From contig NZ_SWBR01000005.1 of assembly GCF_005116505.1 (NCBI RefSeq), positions 1 to 64,000 of the forward strand: DNA of 64,000 bases. The letters run 5' to 3'. This document shows, piece by piece, positions 34,859 to 45,262 of this stretch (within the stretch, counting starts at the first letter, position 1; every line of letters begins with the position of its first letter). The notes beneath the pieces were generated by a model. It had not been told where the DNA came from. It made no database searches and saw only the letters and a program-made list of their open reading frames with translations. A program made the position numbers and the translations under genes. This DNA comes from Pedobacter polaris. GTDB taxonomy: Bacteria; Bacteroidota; Bacteroidia; Sphingobacteriales; Sphingobacteriaceae.

Positions 34859-36010
34859 CTAAGAAGCTTGTGGAATATTGATTTTTGCAGTAAGCAAACA
34901 TGGTATTTTTGCAACTTCCTTTTTTGCAACGTAAGCCTCTTTACCAAGTTTTTTAAGCATACGGTAATGTGAACCTAATGCACTTAAAAAAGTAGGACTT
35001 TCTATATATGGTAATCCGAATTCTAAAGCAGTCGTCTTAACTATTGATCCAATTGCTGGATAATGTATATGACAAATTTTTGGAAATAAATGATGTTCTA
35101 CTTGTCTATTTAAGCCACCACATAAAAAACCTACGAGTTTACTGTTTACTGCGAAATTTGCAGTAGTCATCATTTGGTGTGCCGCCCAGGCTTCTTCTAT
35201 ATTTCCATCTTCATTAGGTAGGGGAAAACTTGTTCCTTCAACAACATGAGCCAATTGAAATACCAAGCCTAATACTAAGCCCTGTGCAAATTGCATTGCT
35301 AAAAAGCCGATTAAAAATTGCCACCAGGCAATATCAATAACGATAAGCGGTAAAATTATGAATAAGAAATAATATAAAAATTTAAAGAAAAATAAATTAA
35401 AATATTCAATTTTTGGATGGTTTGCAACCTGAGATCCAATTTTAGTTTGGAAGAATTTTTTATAATCTTTTCTGAAAACCCAAGACAGCATTGCCAAACT
35501 GTAAAGGCCAAAAGCATAAATATGTTGGTAACGTTGTATTTTATTTACAGGCTCATCTTCACAAAAGCGAATCAATCCCGGAGCAACGTCTATATCTTCA
35601 TCATGTCCAGAAATGTTGGTGTAAGTATGATGAACTATGTTGTGGCAAATACTCCAAACATAGGCACTTGCTCCAATTAGGCTAAAAAGAAAACTGAAAG
35701 ATTTATTGATGAAAGGTTTATCTGAAAACGCTTTGTGGATTGCATCATGGCAAATATTAAAACCAACAAAAGCACCAAATATACCTAACAAAATTGCTAG
35801 GCCAAGTTTAACCAAGGGATTGAAATCTCCAAGTAAAACACCAAAATATAAGGCAATAAAAGAACCTAAAAAGAAAACTGTTTTAAACCACATTGCGCCA
35901 TTTGCATGAATGCTAAGTTGGTTATCTTCAAAATGTTCATCAACGCGTTTACGTAAAGTTGCATAAAAGGTAGATTTATTTGTATTGGTAAATTTGACTT
36001 TCTTTGTCAT
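34859..36010 (-). CDS. Membrane fatty-acid desaturase, acyl-lipid front-end type
   Basis: The product has 383 residues with four predicted membrane helices (about 45-90 and 205-245). The three His boxes are HDAIH (HxxxH), HNIVHH (HxxxHH) and QVEHH (QxxHH), in the usual order and spacing, with Gln in the third box as in Delta-5/Delta-6 desaturases. There is no cytochrome b5 domain. It introduces a double bond into a membrane lipid acyl chain using iron and an electron donor. Exact position of the bond cannot be deduced. Confidence 0.92.
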   Translation of the reverse strand: MTKKVKFTNTNKSTFYATLRKRVDEHFEDNQLSIHANGAMWFKTVFFLGSFIALYFGVLLGDFNPLVKLGLAILLGIFGAFVGFNICHDAIHKAFSDKPFINKSFSFLFSLIGASAYVWSICHNIVHHTYTNISGHDEDIDVAPGLIRFCEDEPVNKIQRYQHIYAFGLYSLAMLSWVFRKDYKKFFQTKIGSQVANHPKIEYFNLFFFKFLYYFLFIILPLIVIDIAWWQFLIGFLAMQFAQGLVLGLVFQLAHVVEGTSFPLPNEDGNIEEAWAAHQMMTTANFAVNSKLVGFLCGGLNRQVEHHLFPKICHIHYPAIGSIVKTTALEFGLPYIESPTFLSALGSHYRMLKKLGKEAYVAKKEVAKIPCLLTAKINIPQAS

Positions 36011-36149
36011 ATTTTGTGTAAAGGGTAGTGTAGGCAGATTTTATATTTTAGCTAAAGTAGTCTAATTTAAACGATTTTTACTATGATTGTCATATTAATT
36101 TCATATTGGGTATTTATACTTACGTAAATTTTCTAAGCACAGATGTTTA

Positions 36150-36782
36150 TTATGCTATTCCATTTTGCTTGGCAAAATTTATTAAGGCAGGTGTATTTTT
36201 AATTTCAAGTTTGCTTAAAATGTTTCTCCGATGAGTGGTAACGGTAAACTCTGCTATAAATAACTTATCAGCAATCTCCTTGCTATTTAATTCTTTACAG
36301 ACTAACCTAATGATTTCTACTTCACGCTTTGTTAACTGATGTTTTTTCATAAACTCATCGGTAAAAAGAGATTGGTTTTCTATCTTACTTTCTTCTTCAG
36401 GAAAATAAAATTTACCGGTTTGCACTGTTTCTATAGCCGAAAGTAGATCGCTTTTTGATCCATTCTTTAAAACATAACCATTCGCTCCTAAAGCCTTCGC
36501 TTCTTTAATAAGTTGTGATTGATGGTAATTTGAAAGAATAATCACTTTAATGTTCGGATAATTGTCCTTTAATTTTTTAAGGGTTGCCATGCCATCTAAC
36601 TTTGGCATATTTAAATCTAACAATACAATATCTGGTGTTTTTGTTGCGATCTCTTGTAATAAAATTAAACCATCGTTAGCGTGGCCAATTACCTCAAAAC
36701 CATCTAATTCGTTAAAGAAAGATGTTAAACCATCAATTAGTATCTGGTGATCATCGGCAATAAATATTTTTAAGTTTTCCAT
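36150..36782 (-). CDS. NarL/LuxR-type response regulator
   Basis: The product has 210 residues: receiver domain with ADDHQILIDG and Asp in IVLLDLNMPKLDG and Lys in YVLKNGS, then a LuxR helix-turn-helix (LTKREVEIIRLVCKELNSKEIADKLFIAEFTVTTHRRNIL). It lies 14 bp after the TPR-kinase gene and is the partner of that kinase. The target genes are unknown. Confidence 0.94.
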   Translation of the reverse strand: MENLKIFIADDHQILIDGLTSFFNELDGFEVIGHANDGLILLQEIATKTPDIVLLDLNMPKLDGMATLKKLKDNYPNIKVIILSNYHQSQLIKEAKALGANGYVLKNGSKSDLLSAIETVQTGKFYFPEEESKIENQSLFTDEFMKKHQLTKREVEIIRLVCKELNSKEIADKLFIAEFTVTTHRRNILSKLEIKNTPALINFAKQNGIA

Positions 36783-36796
36783 AATTTTGATCTCTT

Positions 36797-38743
36797 TTAT
36801 TCAGCTTCTACTTTAGTCATGTGGATGGTAGGGATGTCAACTACAATGAGTGTTCCTTTACCAGGTTGTCCTTCAATGCTAATTTTCCCTTCATAATAAT
36901 CAATTCTGTTAGCCAATAATCCAATCCCTTTACCACTTTTTTGGGGTTTTTCATTTTCCATTCCTTTTCCGTTGTCCTCAATGTAAAGATTTATCGAATC
37001 TGGATGTTCCATTAACTGAAATATAGCATTTGTAGCTTTACTATGTTTTACTATGTTTTGGAAAAGTTCTTGTATAATGCGATAAAAACTAACTTGGAAA
37101 TCTTCAGGGTATTTTGAAAGATTATCAAAGCCAAAAATTAAATGCTCAATGTAAATTTTGCCCGAAGTGTTAATGTCACTGATTAATTGTTCAATTGCAT
37201 TTATTAAGCCGTATTGCCTAATGGCTACAGGCATTAATTCATGACTCATTTCTCTCACTGTATTTGCCACATCAGACAAAATTCTATTTGCAGTTTCTAG
37301 TTTTTCTTCCGTTATAACTTCTGCTTTTTGTGGGTTAGGAGAAAGGTTTAGCCTAACTACTGAAATCATCGAACCCACTTCATCATGTAGCTGATCTGCA
37401 ATTCGCCAACGTTCTGCTTCCTGATAAGCTGATAATTTTTTGATTACCTCTGTTTTATGTAACTGTTTTAATCTTTCTAGTTCTGCCAAGTGCAATAAAT
37501 TACTTTGTTTTCTGCGTTGATATAGAATGTAAATTATAGATGCGGCAGCTATAACTAGCAAGATTAAAGAACTTATAATTAATAAAGAGCGTTGCTTGTT
37601 CTTTGTAATTATTAAAGCATCTAACGCTCTTTTTTCTTTAAGAGATTCTACTTTTTGTTTGTCTTCTTCTATTTTGTGTTTATAAGTTAGTTCTCTCGTT
37701 ATTGTAATCAATTCATTTTTATAAAGAGAATCCCGATCATTTATGGCTTTATTTAAAGCAGGTGTAGTTTGATTGAAACGAAGTTGATGTGCTTGATATA
37801 ATTTTATATATCTAATACCTATTGCTGTAGTATTAAATGGTTTTTGTATGGCAGTAGCTGCTAGTTTAAAAAAATAAGCTGCGCTATCTTTCTTTAGTTG
37901 TATGCTGTTGAGCTGAGCTAGTTGTAAAATTCCATCCAAGTAAATAACTTCTCTTTTGCCGGCATTAAAAGCTTCCAATAGTTGCTGGTAATTTTTAATT
38001 GCATTGGTATATTGTTTTTTATGCTCTAAATACATCCCATTTGCTAAAAAATAATTAGCAGTTGGTACAGATTTTAAGGTTAACAACTCTTGGTAATACT
38101 TTTCTAAAAACTGAAATTGATTTAACTTTAGAGAATTGATAATTAATAAACTTAATATCTCTGCCCTCTCTGCTGTAGATAAAGGCGTGTCTGAGTAAAG
38201 TTCATTTAACAAAGTTGATGCTTTTCCCGTTTCATTAACACCCAATAGCCCATTTACGTAGGCAATTTTTACTGGTTTCTTGTTTACTTTTGAAGCATCA
38301 CTAATGGCTTTCTCAAACAAGTTTTTTAATCCAGTAGTATCATTTAATAAAGCAAAACTTGCACTAAGTTTATTTAAATTTGCAATTGAGTTCTCGCTAG
38401 CTTCCCCACGATTTTTACTAATCGCTCTTTGCTGGTACATTTTAGCTTTTTTCCTTAGTCTAGCTTTTGCAAATGCCAATGCAAGTTCTGCTTGCGCATT
38501 TTTTAACTCTTCTTTTTTGAAATTTGAGGCAAGATCTTCAGCTTGTGCTAAATAGTGTAAAGCATCTTTACGTGACTTTGTGTCAATTAGCCTATTGAAC
38601 TTAACAATAAGCTTTTCAAATAAGCTAGTTTCATCTTCTTGCAGAACCGATGCCTTCCCAACTTTTATTGTAGCATAATTTTGTCCAAATACAGTTGTAT
38701 TTATGAAATATCCTAAAGAGAGCAATAATAAAAATTTGTACAT
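36797..38743 (-). CDS. Sensor histidine kinase with TPR repeats and HisKA_3 domain
   Basis: The product has 648 residues: signal peptide ending TTVFGQ, an extracytoplasmic TPR-like helical region (about 30-360; YLAQAEDLASNF, NYQQLLEAFNAGKREV), one membrane segment near 395-412 (SLLIISSLILLVIAAASIIYI), the HisKA_3 His in RIADQLHDEVGSMIS and an ATPase domain with ELFQNIVKHSKA and EDNGKGMENE. It senses something outside through the TPR region and passes phosphate to the LuxR regulator just downstream. Confidence 0.92.
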   Translation of the reverse strand: MYKFLLLLSLGYFINTTVFGQNYATIKVGKASVLQEDETSLFEKLIVKFNRLIDTKSRKDALHYLAQAEDLASNFKKEELKNAQAELALAFAKARLRKKAKMYQQRAISKNRGEASENSIANLNKLSASFALLNDTTGLKNLFEKAISDASKVNKKPVKIAYVNGLLGVNETGKASTLLNELYSDTPLSTAERAEILSLLIINSLKLNQFQFLEKYYQELLTLKSVPTANYFLANGMYLEHKKQYTNAIKNYQQLLEAFNAGKREVIYLDGILQLAQLNSIQLKKDSAAYFFKLAATAIQKPFNTTAIGIRYIKLYQAHQLRFNQTTPALNKAINDRDSLYKNELITITRELTYKHKIEEDKQKVESLKEKRALDALIITKNKQRSLLIISSLILLVIAAASIIYILYQRRKQSNLLHLAELERLKQLHKTEVIKKLSAYQEAERWRIADQLHDEVGSMISVVRLNLSPNPQKAEVITEEKLETANRILSDVANTVREMSHELMPVAIRQYGLINAIEQLISDINTSGKIYIEHLIFGFDNLSKYPEDFQVSFYRIIQELFQNIVKHSKATNAIFQLMEHPDSINLYIEDNGKGMENEKPQKSGKGIGLLANRIDYYEGKISIEGQPGKGTLIVVDIPTIHMTKVEAE

Positions 38744-38903
38744 TTAAATTATTATATTTAGTGGTAAGTAATTAAAATCACCGCTAATGATTATGCTAAA
38801 CTGTTTTGTTTTCAATAAATGAGAAGATGAAAATTACAGTTAATTTTATAGATGTAAATACCTAATATTAAGTATTTTTGGTACGCTCTCTAACCAAATT
38901 AAA

Positions 38904-40229
38904 ATGAAAAAAATCTTTTGCATAGCGTTTTTGTTAATAATTGCGGTTGAGGTTTTTGCTCAATACACGCCAACAGAATCTAATCTTCAAAATCGTAAAT
39001 GGTTTTCAGATTCAAAATTTGGCTTATTTATTCATTGGGGTCCATTTAGTATTCCTGGAGCTGGAGAATGGGTAATGAACGAGCGTAAAATTAAAGCAAC
39101 TAGTTATACTCAATTACAAGATTTTTTTAACCCAACAAGTTTTGATGCTGCACAATTTGTAACTATGGCAAAAAATGCAGGCATGAAGTATATCACTCTA
39201 ATTACGCGCCACCATGATGGTTTTAGCATGTGGGATACCAAATATTCTGATTTTAACATCATGAATACTCCATATAAAAAAGACATTGTGAAAATGGTGG
39301 CAGATGAGTGCCATAAGCAAGGCATAAAACTTTTTTTATATTATTCTCTGCTAGATTGGCGCAGAGATGATTATCCTTATGAGACGGGAAGGACAGGACA
39401 AGGGAGTGGAAGAACAGCAAAAAGTAATTATGCTAGTTACCTCCAATTCATGAAAAACCAATTGACTGAATTACTAACCAATTATGGGGAAATAGGAGGA
39501 ATTTGGTTTGATGGACACTGGGATCAAACTCAGCCAGAAGGTGCGGCAGATAGAAGTTCGAGAATAGATTGGAAATATGATGAAATATATGGCCTAATTC
39601 ATAAATTACAACCACAGTGTATGATTGGCAATAACCATCACCTTACACCTTTTGTTGGGGAAGATTTTCAAATGTTTGAGCGTGATTTACCTGGAGAGAA
39701 TAAATCTGGCTTAAGTTTTCAAGAAGCATCAGATAAATTACCTTTAGAAACCTGCGAAACTTTAAATAATTCTTGGGGCTATAATATTAAAGATGATAGC
39801 TTTAAAACTCAAAAGCAATTGGTTGATTATTTAGTTAAGGCAGCTGGATTGGGCAGTAACTTTTTGTTAAACATTGGTCCAATGCCAAATGGTAAAATAC
39901 AGCCAGAATTTATCGACCGATTAAATGGAATGGGGAAGTGGCTTAGCATTTACGGAGAAAGCATTTATGGCACAAAAGCAGGCTATTTAAAGCCGCAAGA
40001 TTGGGGTTGTATTACGCAAAAGGGAAATAAAATGTATATTCATGTTTTAAAAAATACAGAAACAACAATAAATCTTCCTAAATTTCCGAACAAAAAGATC
40101 ATTAAAGCATATTTACTAAAAGATAAAAGTGTAGTAAAATCTACCCTAACTAACCAAAATGTACAGCTAACCATAACTCCAAATCAAACTACACTTGATG
40201 AAGTTATTGTGCTAGAAACAGCCAACTAA
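38904..40229 (+). CDS. Alpha-L-fucosidase, GH29
   Basis: The product has 441 residues with a signal peptide ending EVFAQ. The GH29 pattern is clear: KFGLFIHWGPFSIPGAGEWV near the N-terminus, KYITLITRHHDGFSMWD, and the catalytic nucleophile Asp203 in GGIWFDGHWD. The C-terminal beta domain is short. It removes alpha-linked fucose from glycans in the periplasm or outside. It begins a run of secreted hydrolases and overlaps none; the next gene is 4 bp away. A -7 element TATTTTTG lies at 38873-38880. Confidence 0.94.
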   Translation: MKKIFCIAFLLIIAVEVFAQYTPTESNLQNRKWFSDSKFGLFIHWGPFSIPGAGEWVMNERKIKATSYTQLQDFFNPTSFDAAQFVTMAKNAGMKYITLITRHHDGFSMWDTKYSDFNIMNTPYKKDIVKMVADECHKQGIKLFLYYSLLDWRRDDYPYETGRTGQGSGRTAKSNYASYLQFMKNQLTELLTNYGEIGGIWFDGHWDQTQPEGAADRSSRIDWKYDEIYGLIHKLQPQCMIGNNHHLTPFVGEDFQMFERDLPGENKSGLSFQEASDKLPLETCETLNNSWGYNIKDDSFKTQKQLVDYLVKAAGLGSNFLLNIGPMPNGKIQPEFIDRLNGMGKWLSIYGESIYGTKAGYLKPQDWGCITQKGNKMYIHVLKNTETTINLPKFPNKKIIKAYLLKDKSVVKSTLTNQNVQLTITPNQTTLDEVIVLETAN

Positions 40230-40233
40230 TACC

Positions 40234-42141
40234 ATGAAAAAATTATTTTATTGCCTTTTAGGGGCCAGCCTTATTATCGCTTCTTGTAAAAAATCGGGAA
40301 CGTTCCCAGAACCAGAACCACTACCAATTACACCACCAATACCTTCACCAACTACATACTCATTACCTGCTGGAGCGAAGGATGGAGTTGCATTTATAAA
40401 TGGTGGCACAACCGCAATTGTAACTTTATTTGCACCTTCAAAATCTTCTGTTTATTTAATTGGAGATTTTAATGATTGGCAAACTTTGCCAACACATCAA
40501 ATGAAATTGGCACCAGATGGGAATACTTGGTGGATTCAAATAGATAATCTAAATCCCAATACAGAATATGCTTACCAATTCCTAGTAGATGCTGGGTTAA
40601 AAGTTGCTGATCCATATTGTGAAAAAGTTTTAGATCCTAATAATGACAGTTACATTTCTACGGTAACCTATCCTAATTTAAAAGCTTATCCAACAGGTAA
40701 AACAACAGGGATAGTAAGTGTAATGCAAGCAAATCAGCCAGTTTATTCGTGGAAAAATGGTAATTTTACTAGGCCAGTTAAAGATAATTTAGTGGTTTAT
40801 GAATTGCTAATAAGAGATTTTACCACAGAACACAATTATACTTCTACCTTGCAAAAATTAGATTATCTGGTTAGTTTAGGTATAAATGCAATTGAACTCA
40901 TGCCAGTTACAGAGTTTGAAGGTAACTTAAGTTGGGGTTACAATGTGTCCTACTATTTTGCCCCCGATAAATATTATGGCACAAAAACAGCACTTCAGAA
41001 TTTTATAGATGAGTGCCATGGAAGAGGTATTGCCGTGATTATGGATATGGTTTTTAACCATTCTTTCGGACAGTCACCTATGGTGCAATTATATTTTGAT
41101 GGCACTAAGCCAACAACAAATAGCCCTTGGTTTAACCCTGATGCAAAGCACCCCTATAATGTAGGCTACGATTTTAACCACGAAAGCCCAGCGACAAAGT
41201 ATTTTGTAAAAGCAGCCATTAAACATTGGATGCAACAGTACAAAGTAGATGGTTTTAGGTTCGATTTATCAAAAGGGTTTACTCAAAACTTTTCTAATGC
41301 TGATGGAGCCTTTGCTGCTTATGATGCCAGTCGTGTTGCGATTTGGAAAGAATACAATAGTTATATCAAGAGCATTGACCCAAATAATTTTTATGTAATA
41401 TTAGAACATTTTGCAGATGCCAGCGAAGAAAAAGTATTGGCGGAAGACGGTATGATGTTGTGGAATAATATCAACTATAATATGAACGAAGCCACAATGG
41501 GGTGGATACCGACATCAGATTTTTCTTGGGGATTTTTCAATAAGCATAATTTCGCAAAGTCAGAGAACTTGATTAATTATATGGAAAGCCATGATGAAGA
41601 ACGCTTAACCTTTAAAAATGTAAGCTATGGTAATGCATCTGGTGGATATGTTATAAAAGATTTAACAACAGCATTAAAACGTGATGAAATGGCGGCTGCA
41701 TTTTTATTTGCTATTCCTGGTCCAAAAATGATTTGGCAGTTTGGCGAATTAGGTTATGATTATAGTATAGATTATAATGGACGTACAGGAGATAAGCCAA
41801 TTAAATGGGATTATTACAATGATAGCAGGCGCAAAGCATTGTATGATGCTTATTCTAAATTCATTAAACTAAAAAAGAACAATAGCATATTCTCAAGTCC
41901 AACTTATACCTATAGTACAACAGGAGGAATTAAATATATTAAACTAACTAATGGGACAAACACTGTAGTTGTGATAGGTAACTTTGATGTAACTTCTCAA
42001 ACAGCTAGCATAGACTTCGGAGCTTCAGGAACGTGGATTGATGCAACTGGTGGATCGAATATTAATTTAGGAAGTACTACATTTGGGGCAACGCTTGCGC
42101 CTGGAGAATATCACATTTACAGTAAGCAAGCCTTAAACTAA
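40234..42141 (+). CDS. GH13 alpha-amylase-family lipoprotein with CBM48-like domain
   Basis: The product has 635 residues. The lipobox IIASC anchors it to a membrane. A CBM48/isoamylase-type beta domain (about 55-130; VYLIGDFNDWQ) precedes the GH13 barrel: region I DMVFNHSFG, region II GFRFDLSKG with nucleophile Asp344, region III VILEHFAD with the acid Glu and region IV YMESHDEERL. A short C-terminal beta domain follows. It hydrolyses or transfers alpha-glucans at the cell surface; exact specificity (alpha-1,4 or alpha-1,6) is not clear. Confidence 0.92.
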   Translation: MKKLFYCLLGASLIIASCKKSGTFPEPEPLPITPPIPSPTTYSLPAGAKDGVAFINGGTTAIVTLFAPSKSSVYLIGDFNDWQTLPTHQMKLAPDGNTWWIQIDNLNPNTEYAYQFLVDAGLKVADPYCEKVLDPNNDSYISTVTYPNLKAYPTGKTTGIVSVMQANQPVYSWKNGNFTRPVKDNLVVYELLIRDFTTEHNYTSTLQKLDYLVSLGINAIELMPVTEFEGNLSWGYNVSYYFAPDKYYGTKTALQNFIDECHGRGIAVIMDMVFNHSFGQSPMVQLYFDGTKPTTNSPWFNPDAKHPYNVGYDFNHESPATKYFVKAAIKHWMQQYKVDGFRFDLSKGFTQNFSNADGAFAAYDASRVAIWKEYNSYIKSIDPNNFYVILEHFADASEEKVLAEDGMMLWNNINYNMNEATMGWIPTSDFSWGFFNKHNFAKSENLINYMESHDEERLTFKNVSYGNASGGYVIKDLTTALKRDEMAAAFLFAIPGPKMIWQFGELGYDYSIDYNGRTGDKPIKWDYYNDSRRKALYDAYSKFIKLKKNNSIFSSPTYTYSTTGGIKYIKLTNGTNTVVVIGNFDVTSQTASIDFGASGTWIDATGGSNINLGSTTFGATLAPGEYHIYSKQALN

Positions 42142-42150
42142 TTACTTACA

Positions 42151-43407
42151 ATGCGATTTTCATTACTTACGCTAGTTTTTTCGGTTCTATTTCTAACATT
42201 AAATGCTCAAGATACTACTCAGAAAGTAGTTCTTAATAGATATAACAGTATTGAGCAACAGAAAAAACCGTATGTAATTTTAATTTCACTAGATGCATTT
42301 AGGTGGGATTTAGCAGATAAATATCAAGCTAAAAACTTAATTAAATTGAGAGAAAGTGGTGTACAAGCTGATTATTTAAAACCATCATATCCTTCCTTAA
42401 CTTTTCCGAATCATTACACTATCACAACGGGCTTGTATCCATCTCATCATGGGGTGGTTGATAACATTTTTTATGATAAAGCAACTAATGTGGTTTTTAG
42501 GAGAGCTGATAAAAAAATGGCTACTGATAGTTCGTGGTATGGAGGTAAGCCACTTTGGGTAATAGCAGAACAGCAAAAAATGTTAAGCGCTGTTTTTTAC
42601 TGGCCAGGTTCAGAAATTTCTATGGATGGAATTAGACCAACCTATCTTTATAATTATAATGAAATCATTCCGATAGATAGAAGGGTTGCTGTAGTTAAGA
42701 ACTGGCTGCAATTACCCGATGATAAACGCCCACACTTCATAGCTTTATATTTTCCGCAAGTAGACAAGGCAGCACATAGTTACAAACCAGATTCTGAAGA
42801 AACTAGGGCTGCTGTTCAAATTGTAGATGATGCAGTGGGTAAATTGGTTGAGGTTGCAAAAGCAAGTGGATTAGATGTTAATTTTATAGTTCTTTCAGAT
42901 CACGGAATGGCAACAATTGATAGAGAAAATACAATCCCATTGCCAAAGGCAATTGATTTAAGTCATTTTAAAGTTCCTCCTGGTAATTCCCTTTTGCATG
43001 TTTATGCAAATGAAAAGCAATACATTAAATCAACTTATAAAGCATTAAAAGCGGAAGCAATAGATTACGATGTTTATTTAAGCAAAAATATTCCGAAGGC
43101 ATGGCACTACAATAGAAGAGAAGATAAATACAATAGGTTGGGAGATATTTTATTAGTCCCACGCTTACCAAAGGTTTTTAGTATCAATGGTATTAAACCA
43201 GACATTGGCCAACATGGTTTTGATCCATCCACCCAAGATATGCATGCAATTTTTTATGCTTGGGGACCAAATTTTAAATCAGGATTAAAAATACCAGCAT
43301 TCGAAAATGTAAATATCTATCCGCTAATTGCTAAAATTTTAGGTTTAACCTACAAGCAAAAAATAGATGGTAAGGAGAAGTTTTTAGCGCCGATTTTAAA
43401 GAATTGA
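42151..43407 (+). CDS. Ectonucleotide pyrophosphatase/phosphodiesterase-like enzyme
   Basis: The product has 418 residues with a signal peptide ending TLNAQ. It belongs to the alkaline phosphatase superfamily: first metal site VILISLDAFRWD, nucleophile Thr84 in PSLTFPNHYTITTG, and metal ligands in FPQVDKAAHSYKPDSEE, LSDHGMA and GQHGFDP. The enzymes of this family hydrolyse nucleotide or lysophospholipid phosphodiesters. It may scavenge phosphate from nucleotides in the periplasm. It is 9 bp after the GH13 gene. Confidence 0.92.
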   Translation: MRFSLLTLVFSVLFLTLNAQDTTQKVVLNRYNSIEQQKKPYVILISLDAFRWDLADKYQAKNLIKLRESGVQADYLKPSYPSLTFPNHYTITTGLYPSHHGVVDNIFYDKATNVVFRRADKKMATDSSWYGGKPLWVIAEQQKMLSAVFYWPGSEISMDGIRPTYLYNYNEIIPIDRRVAVVKNWLQLPDDKRPHFIALYFPQVDKAAHSYKPDSEETRAAVQIVDDAVGKLVEVAKASGLDVNFIVLSDHGMATIDRENTIPLPKAIDLSHFKVPPGNSLLHVYANEKQYIKSTYKALKAEAIDYDVYLSKNIPKAWHYNRREDKYNRLGDILLVPRLPKVFSINGIKPDIGQHGFDPSTQDMHAIFYAWGPNFKSGLKIPAFENVNIYPLIAKILGLTYKQKIDGKEKFLAPILKN

Positions 43408-43530
43408 TTTATTAATTAAAGATTTTTAATCTGGGAAGCTGCAGCTTATCGAAGTAACAATTTCGTGTTCGTTGCTAAATATGGTTTTCAATTTTTGATA
43501 TTTATAAAATATCAATAAACCGTATCTCAA

Positions 43531-45120
43531 ATGAAGAAAATCTTTACCTCAACACTTATTGCATTAAGTTTTGTTAGCATTGCATTTGCGCAACAACGAC
43601 CTCAAGGTGGTCAAAATCAAAACGGTCCAAGGCCAACTACAACAACTACTCCTGCAGCATCAGCTCAAGTTAAAGAAGAAGTAAAAACCAATTCGAATAT
43701 AGCTTCAAGAACAATTGTTCCAGAAAGTGCTGTGATTACCAACCACACAGTAACAATTAGAGGCAAATCTGTTCCTTACAAAGCTACAACGGGTACCTTA
43801 CCTGTTTGGGATGAAGATGGAAAACCTATTGCTGGTTTATTTTATACCTATTATGAGCGTTCCGATATTCAAAATAAAGATAGCCGTCCACTGGTAATTT
43901 CTTTTAATGGTGGTCCAGGTTCTGCCTCAGTTTGGATGCATATCGCTTACACTGGCCCAGTAGTGTTAAATATTGACGATGAAGGCTATCCAATTCAACC
44001 TTATGGTTACAAAGACAATAATACATCGATTTTAGATATAGCAGATATTGTTTACATAGATCCAGTAAATACAGGCTATTCTCGTATAACAAACAAAGAT
44101 GTGCCAACTAGTAAATTCTTTGGCGTAAGAGCTGATATCAAATATTTGGCAGAGTGGATCAATACTTTTGTAACTCGTAATAACCGTTGGGCATCCCCTA
44201 AGTTTTTAATCGGTGAAAGTTATGGTACAACACGCGTTTCTGGATTAGCCTTAGAACTTCAAAGTAACCAATGGATGTATTTAAATGGTGTTATTTTAGT
44301 ATCGCCAACAGAGCTTGGTATAGAAAGAGGTACAGTTATGGATGCTGCATTAAGATTACCCTATTTTGCTGCTACGGCTTGGTACCATAAAATGTTGCCA
44401 TCAGATCTGCAAGGTAAAAAGTTAACAGACATGTTGCCAGAAGTAGAGAAATTTACTGTAAATGAATTGATACCTGCAATTGCAAAAGGTGGGTTTTTGC
44501 CAATAGAAGAAAAGCAAAAAATAGCAGCTAGAATGGCAAGATACTCTGGAATAGCTGAAAAAGTTATTTTACAGAATAACTTAGATGTTTCTACCAATTT
44601 ATTTTGGAAAGAATTACTCAGAGATAAAGGCTTTACTGTGGGTAGATTAGATTCGAGGTATAAAGGAATTGATAGGGCAGCAGCCGGAGAAAGTCCAGAT
44701 TACAATGCAGAACTAACTTCATGGTTGCATTCATTTACCCCTGCAATTAATATGTACATCCGCAATGAACTCAATTACAAAACAGATTTAAAATACAATA
44801 TGTTTGGTCCTGTTAATCCCTGGGATAGAACTGGTGACAATTCTGGTGAAAACCTAAGAGCAGCTATGGCACAAAACCCATATTTACATGTATTGGTTCA
44901 ATCTGGTTATTATGATGGTGCTTGTGATTATTTCAACGCCAAATATAACATGTGGCAAATGGACCCTAGTGGCAAGTTAAAAGACAGAATGAGCTGGGAA
45001 GGTTACGAAAGCGGGCACATGATGTACTTGCGTAAACCAGACCTTAAAATGGGTAATGACCATATAAGAGAGTTTATTGAAAAAGCTTTGCCAAAACCAG
45101 GCGTACCAGCTAAGTTTTAA
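43531..45120 (+). CDS. Serine carboxypeptidase, peptidase family S10
   Basis: The product has 529 residues with a signal peptide ending AFAQ. The S10 signature is complete: oxyanion-hole ISFNGGPGSASVWMH, nucleophile Ser230 in LIGESYGTTR, Asp in SGYYDGACDYF and His in SGHMMYLR. It removes C-terminal residues from peptides, usually at acidic pH. S10 enzymes are much rarer in bacteria than in eukaryotes. The N-terminal 30 residues after the signal are Gln/Pro/Thr-rich. Confidence 0.94.
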   Translation: MKKIFTSTLIALSFVSIAFAQQRPQGGQNQNGPRPTTTTTPAASAQVKEEVKTNSNIASRTIVPESAVITNHTVTIRGKSVPYKATTGTLPVWDEDGKPIAGLFYTYYERSDIQNKDSRPLVISFNGGPGSASVWMHIAYTGPVVLNIDDEGYPIQPYGYKDNNTSILDIADIVYIDPVNTGYSRITNKDVPTSKFFGVRADIKYLAEWINTFVTRNNRWASPKFLIGESYGTTRVSGLALELQSNQWMYLNGVILVSPTELGIERGTVMDAALRLPYFAATAWYHKMLPSDLQGKKLTDMLPEVEKFTVNELIPAIAKGGFLPIEEKQKIAARMARYSGIAEKVILQNNLDVSTNLFWKELLRDKGFTVGRLDSRYKGIDRAAAGESPDYNAELTSWLHSFTPAINMYIRNELNYKTDLKYNMFGPVNPWDRTGDNSGENLRAAMAQNPYLHVLVQSGYYDGACDYFNAKYNMWQMDPSGKLKDRMSWEGYESGHMMYLRKPDLKMGNDHIREFIEKALPKPGVPAKF

Positions 45121-45262
45121 AAAAGATGAAAGTATAAAGCTGTACGAGTGGGAGCAAAGACTAAAGAACTAGTATTGATAATCAAACATTAATATTAGCC
45201 GCTAAGTGAGGTAAGCAAATTATCCTTAATCTTTGCTCTTTGTTCTTTTATCTAATTATCGT
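45121..45262 (+). repeat. Degenerate 7-bp repeat tract upstream of accA, inverted pair
   Basis: Left arm at 45122-45142 and 45155-45170 has AAAGnnn units every 7 bp (AAAGATG, AAAGTAT, AAAGCTG). Right arm at 45224-45258 has the complementary CTTTnnn units (CTTTGCT, CTTTGTT). The two arms can pair into one long imperfect hairpin. The right arm contains the -33 box of the accA promoter. Confidence 0.6.
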
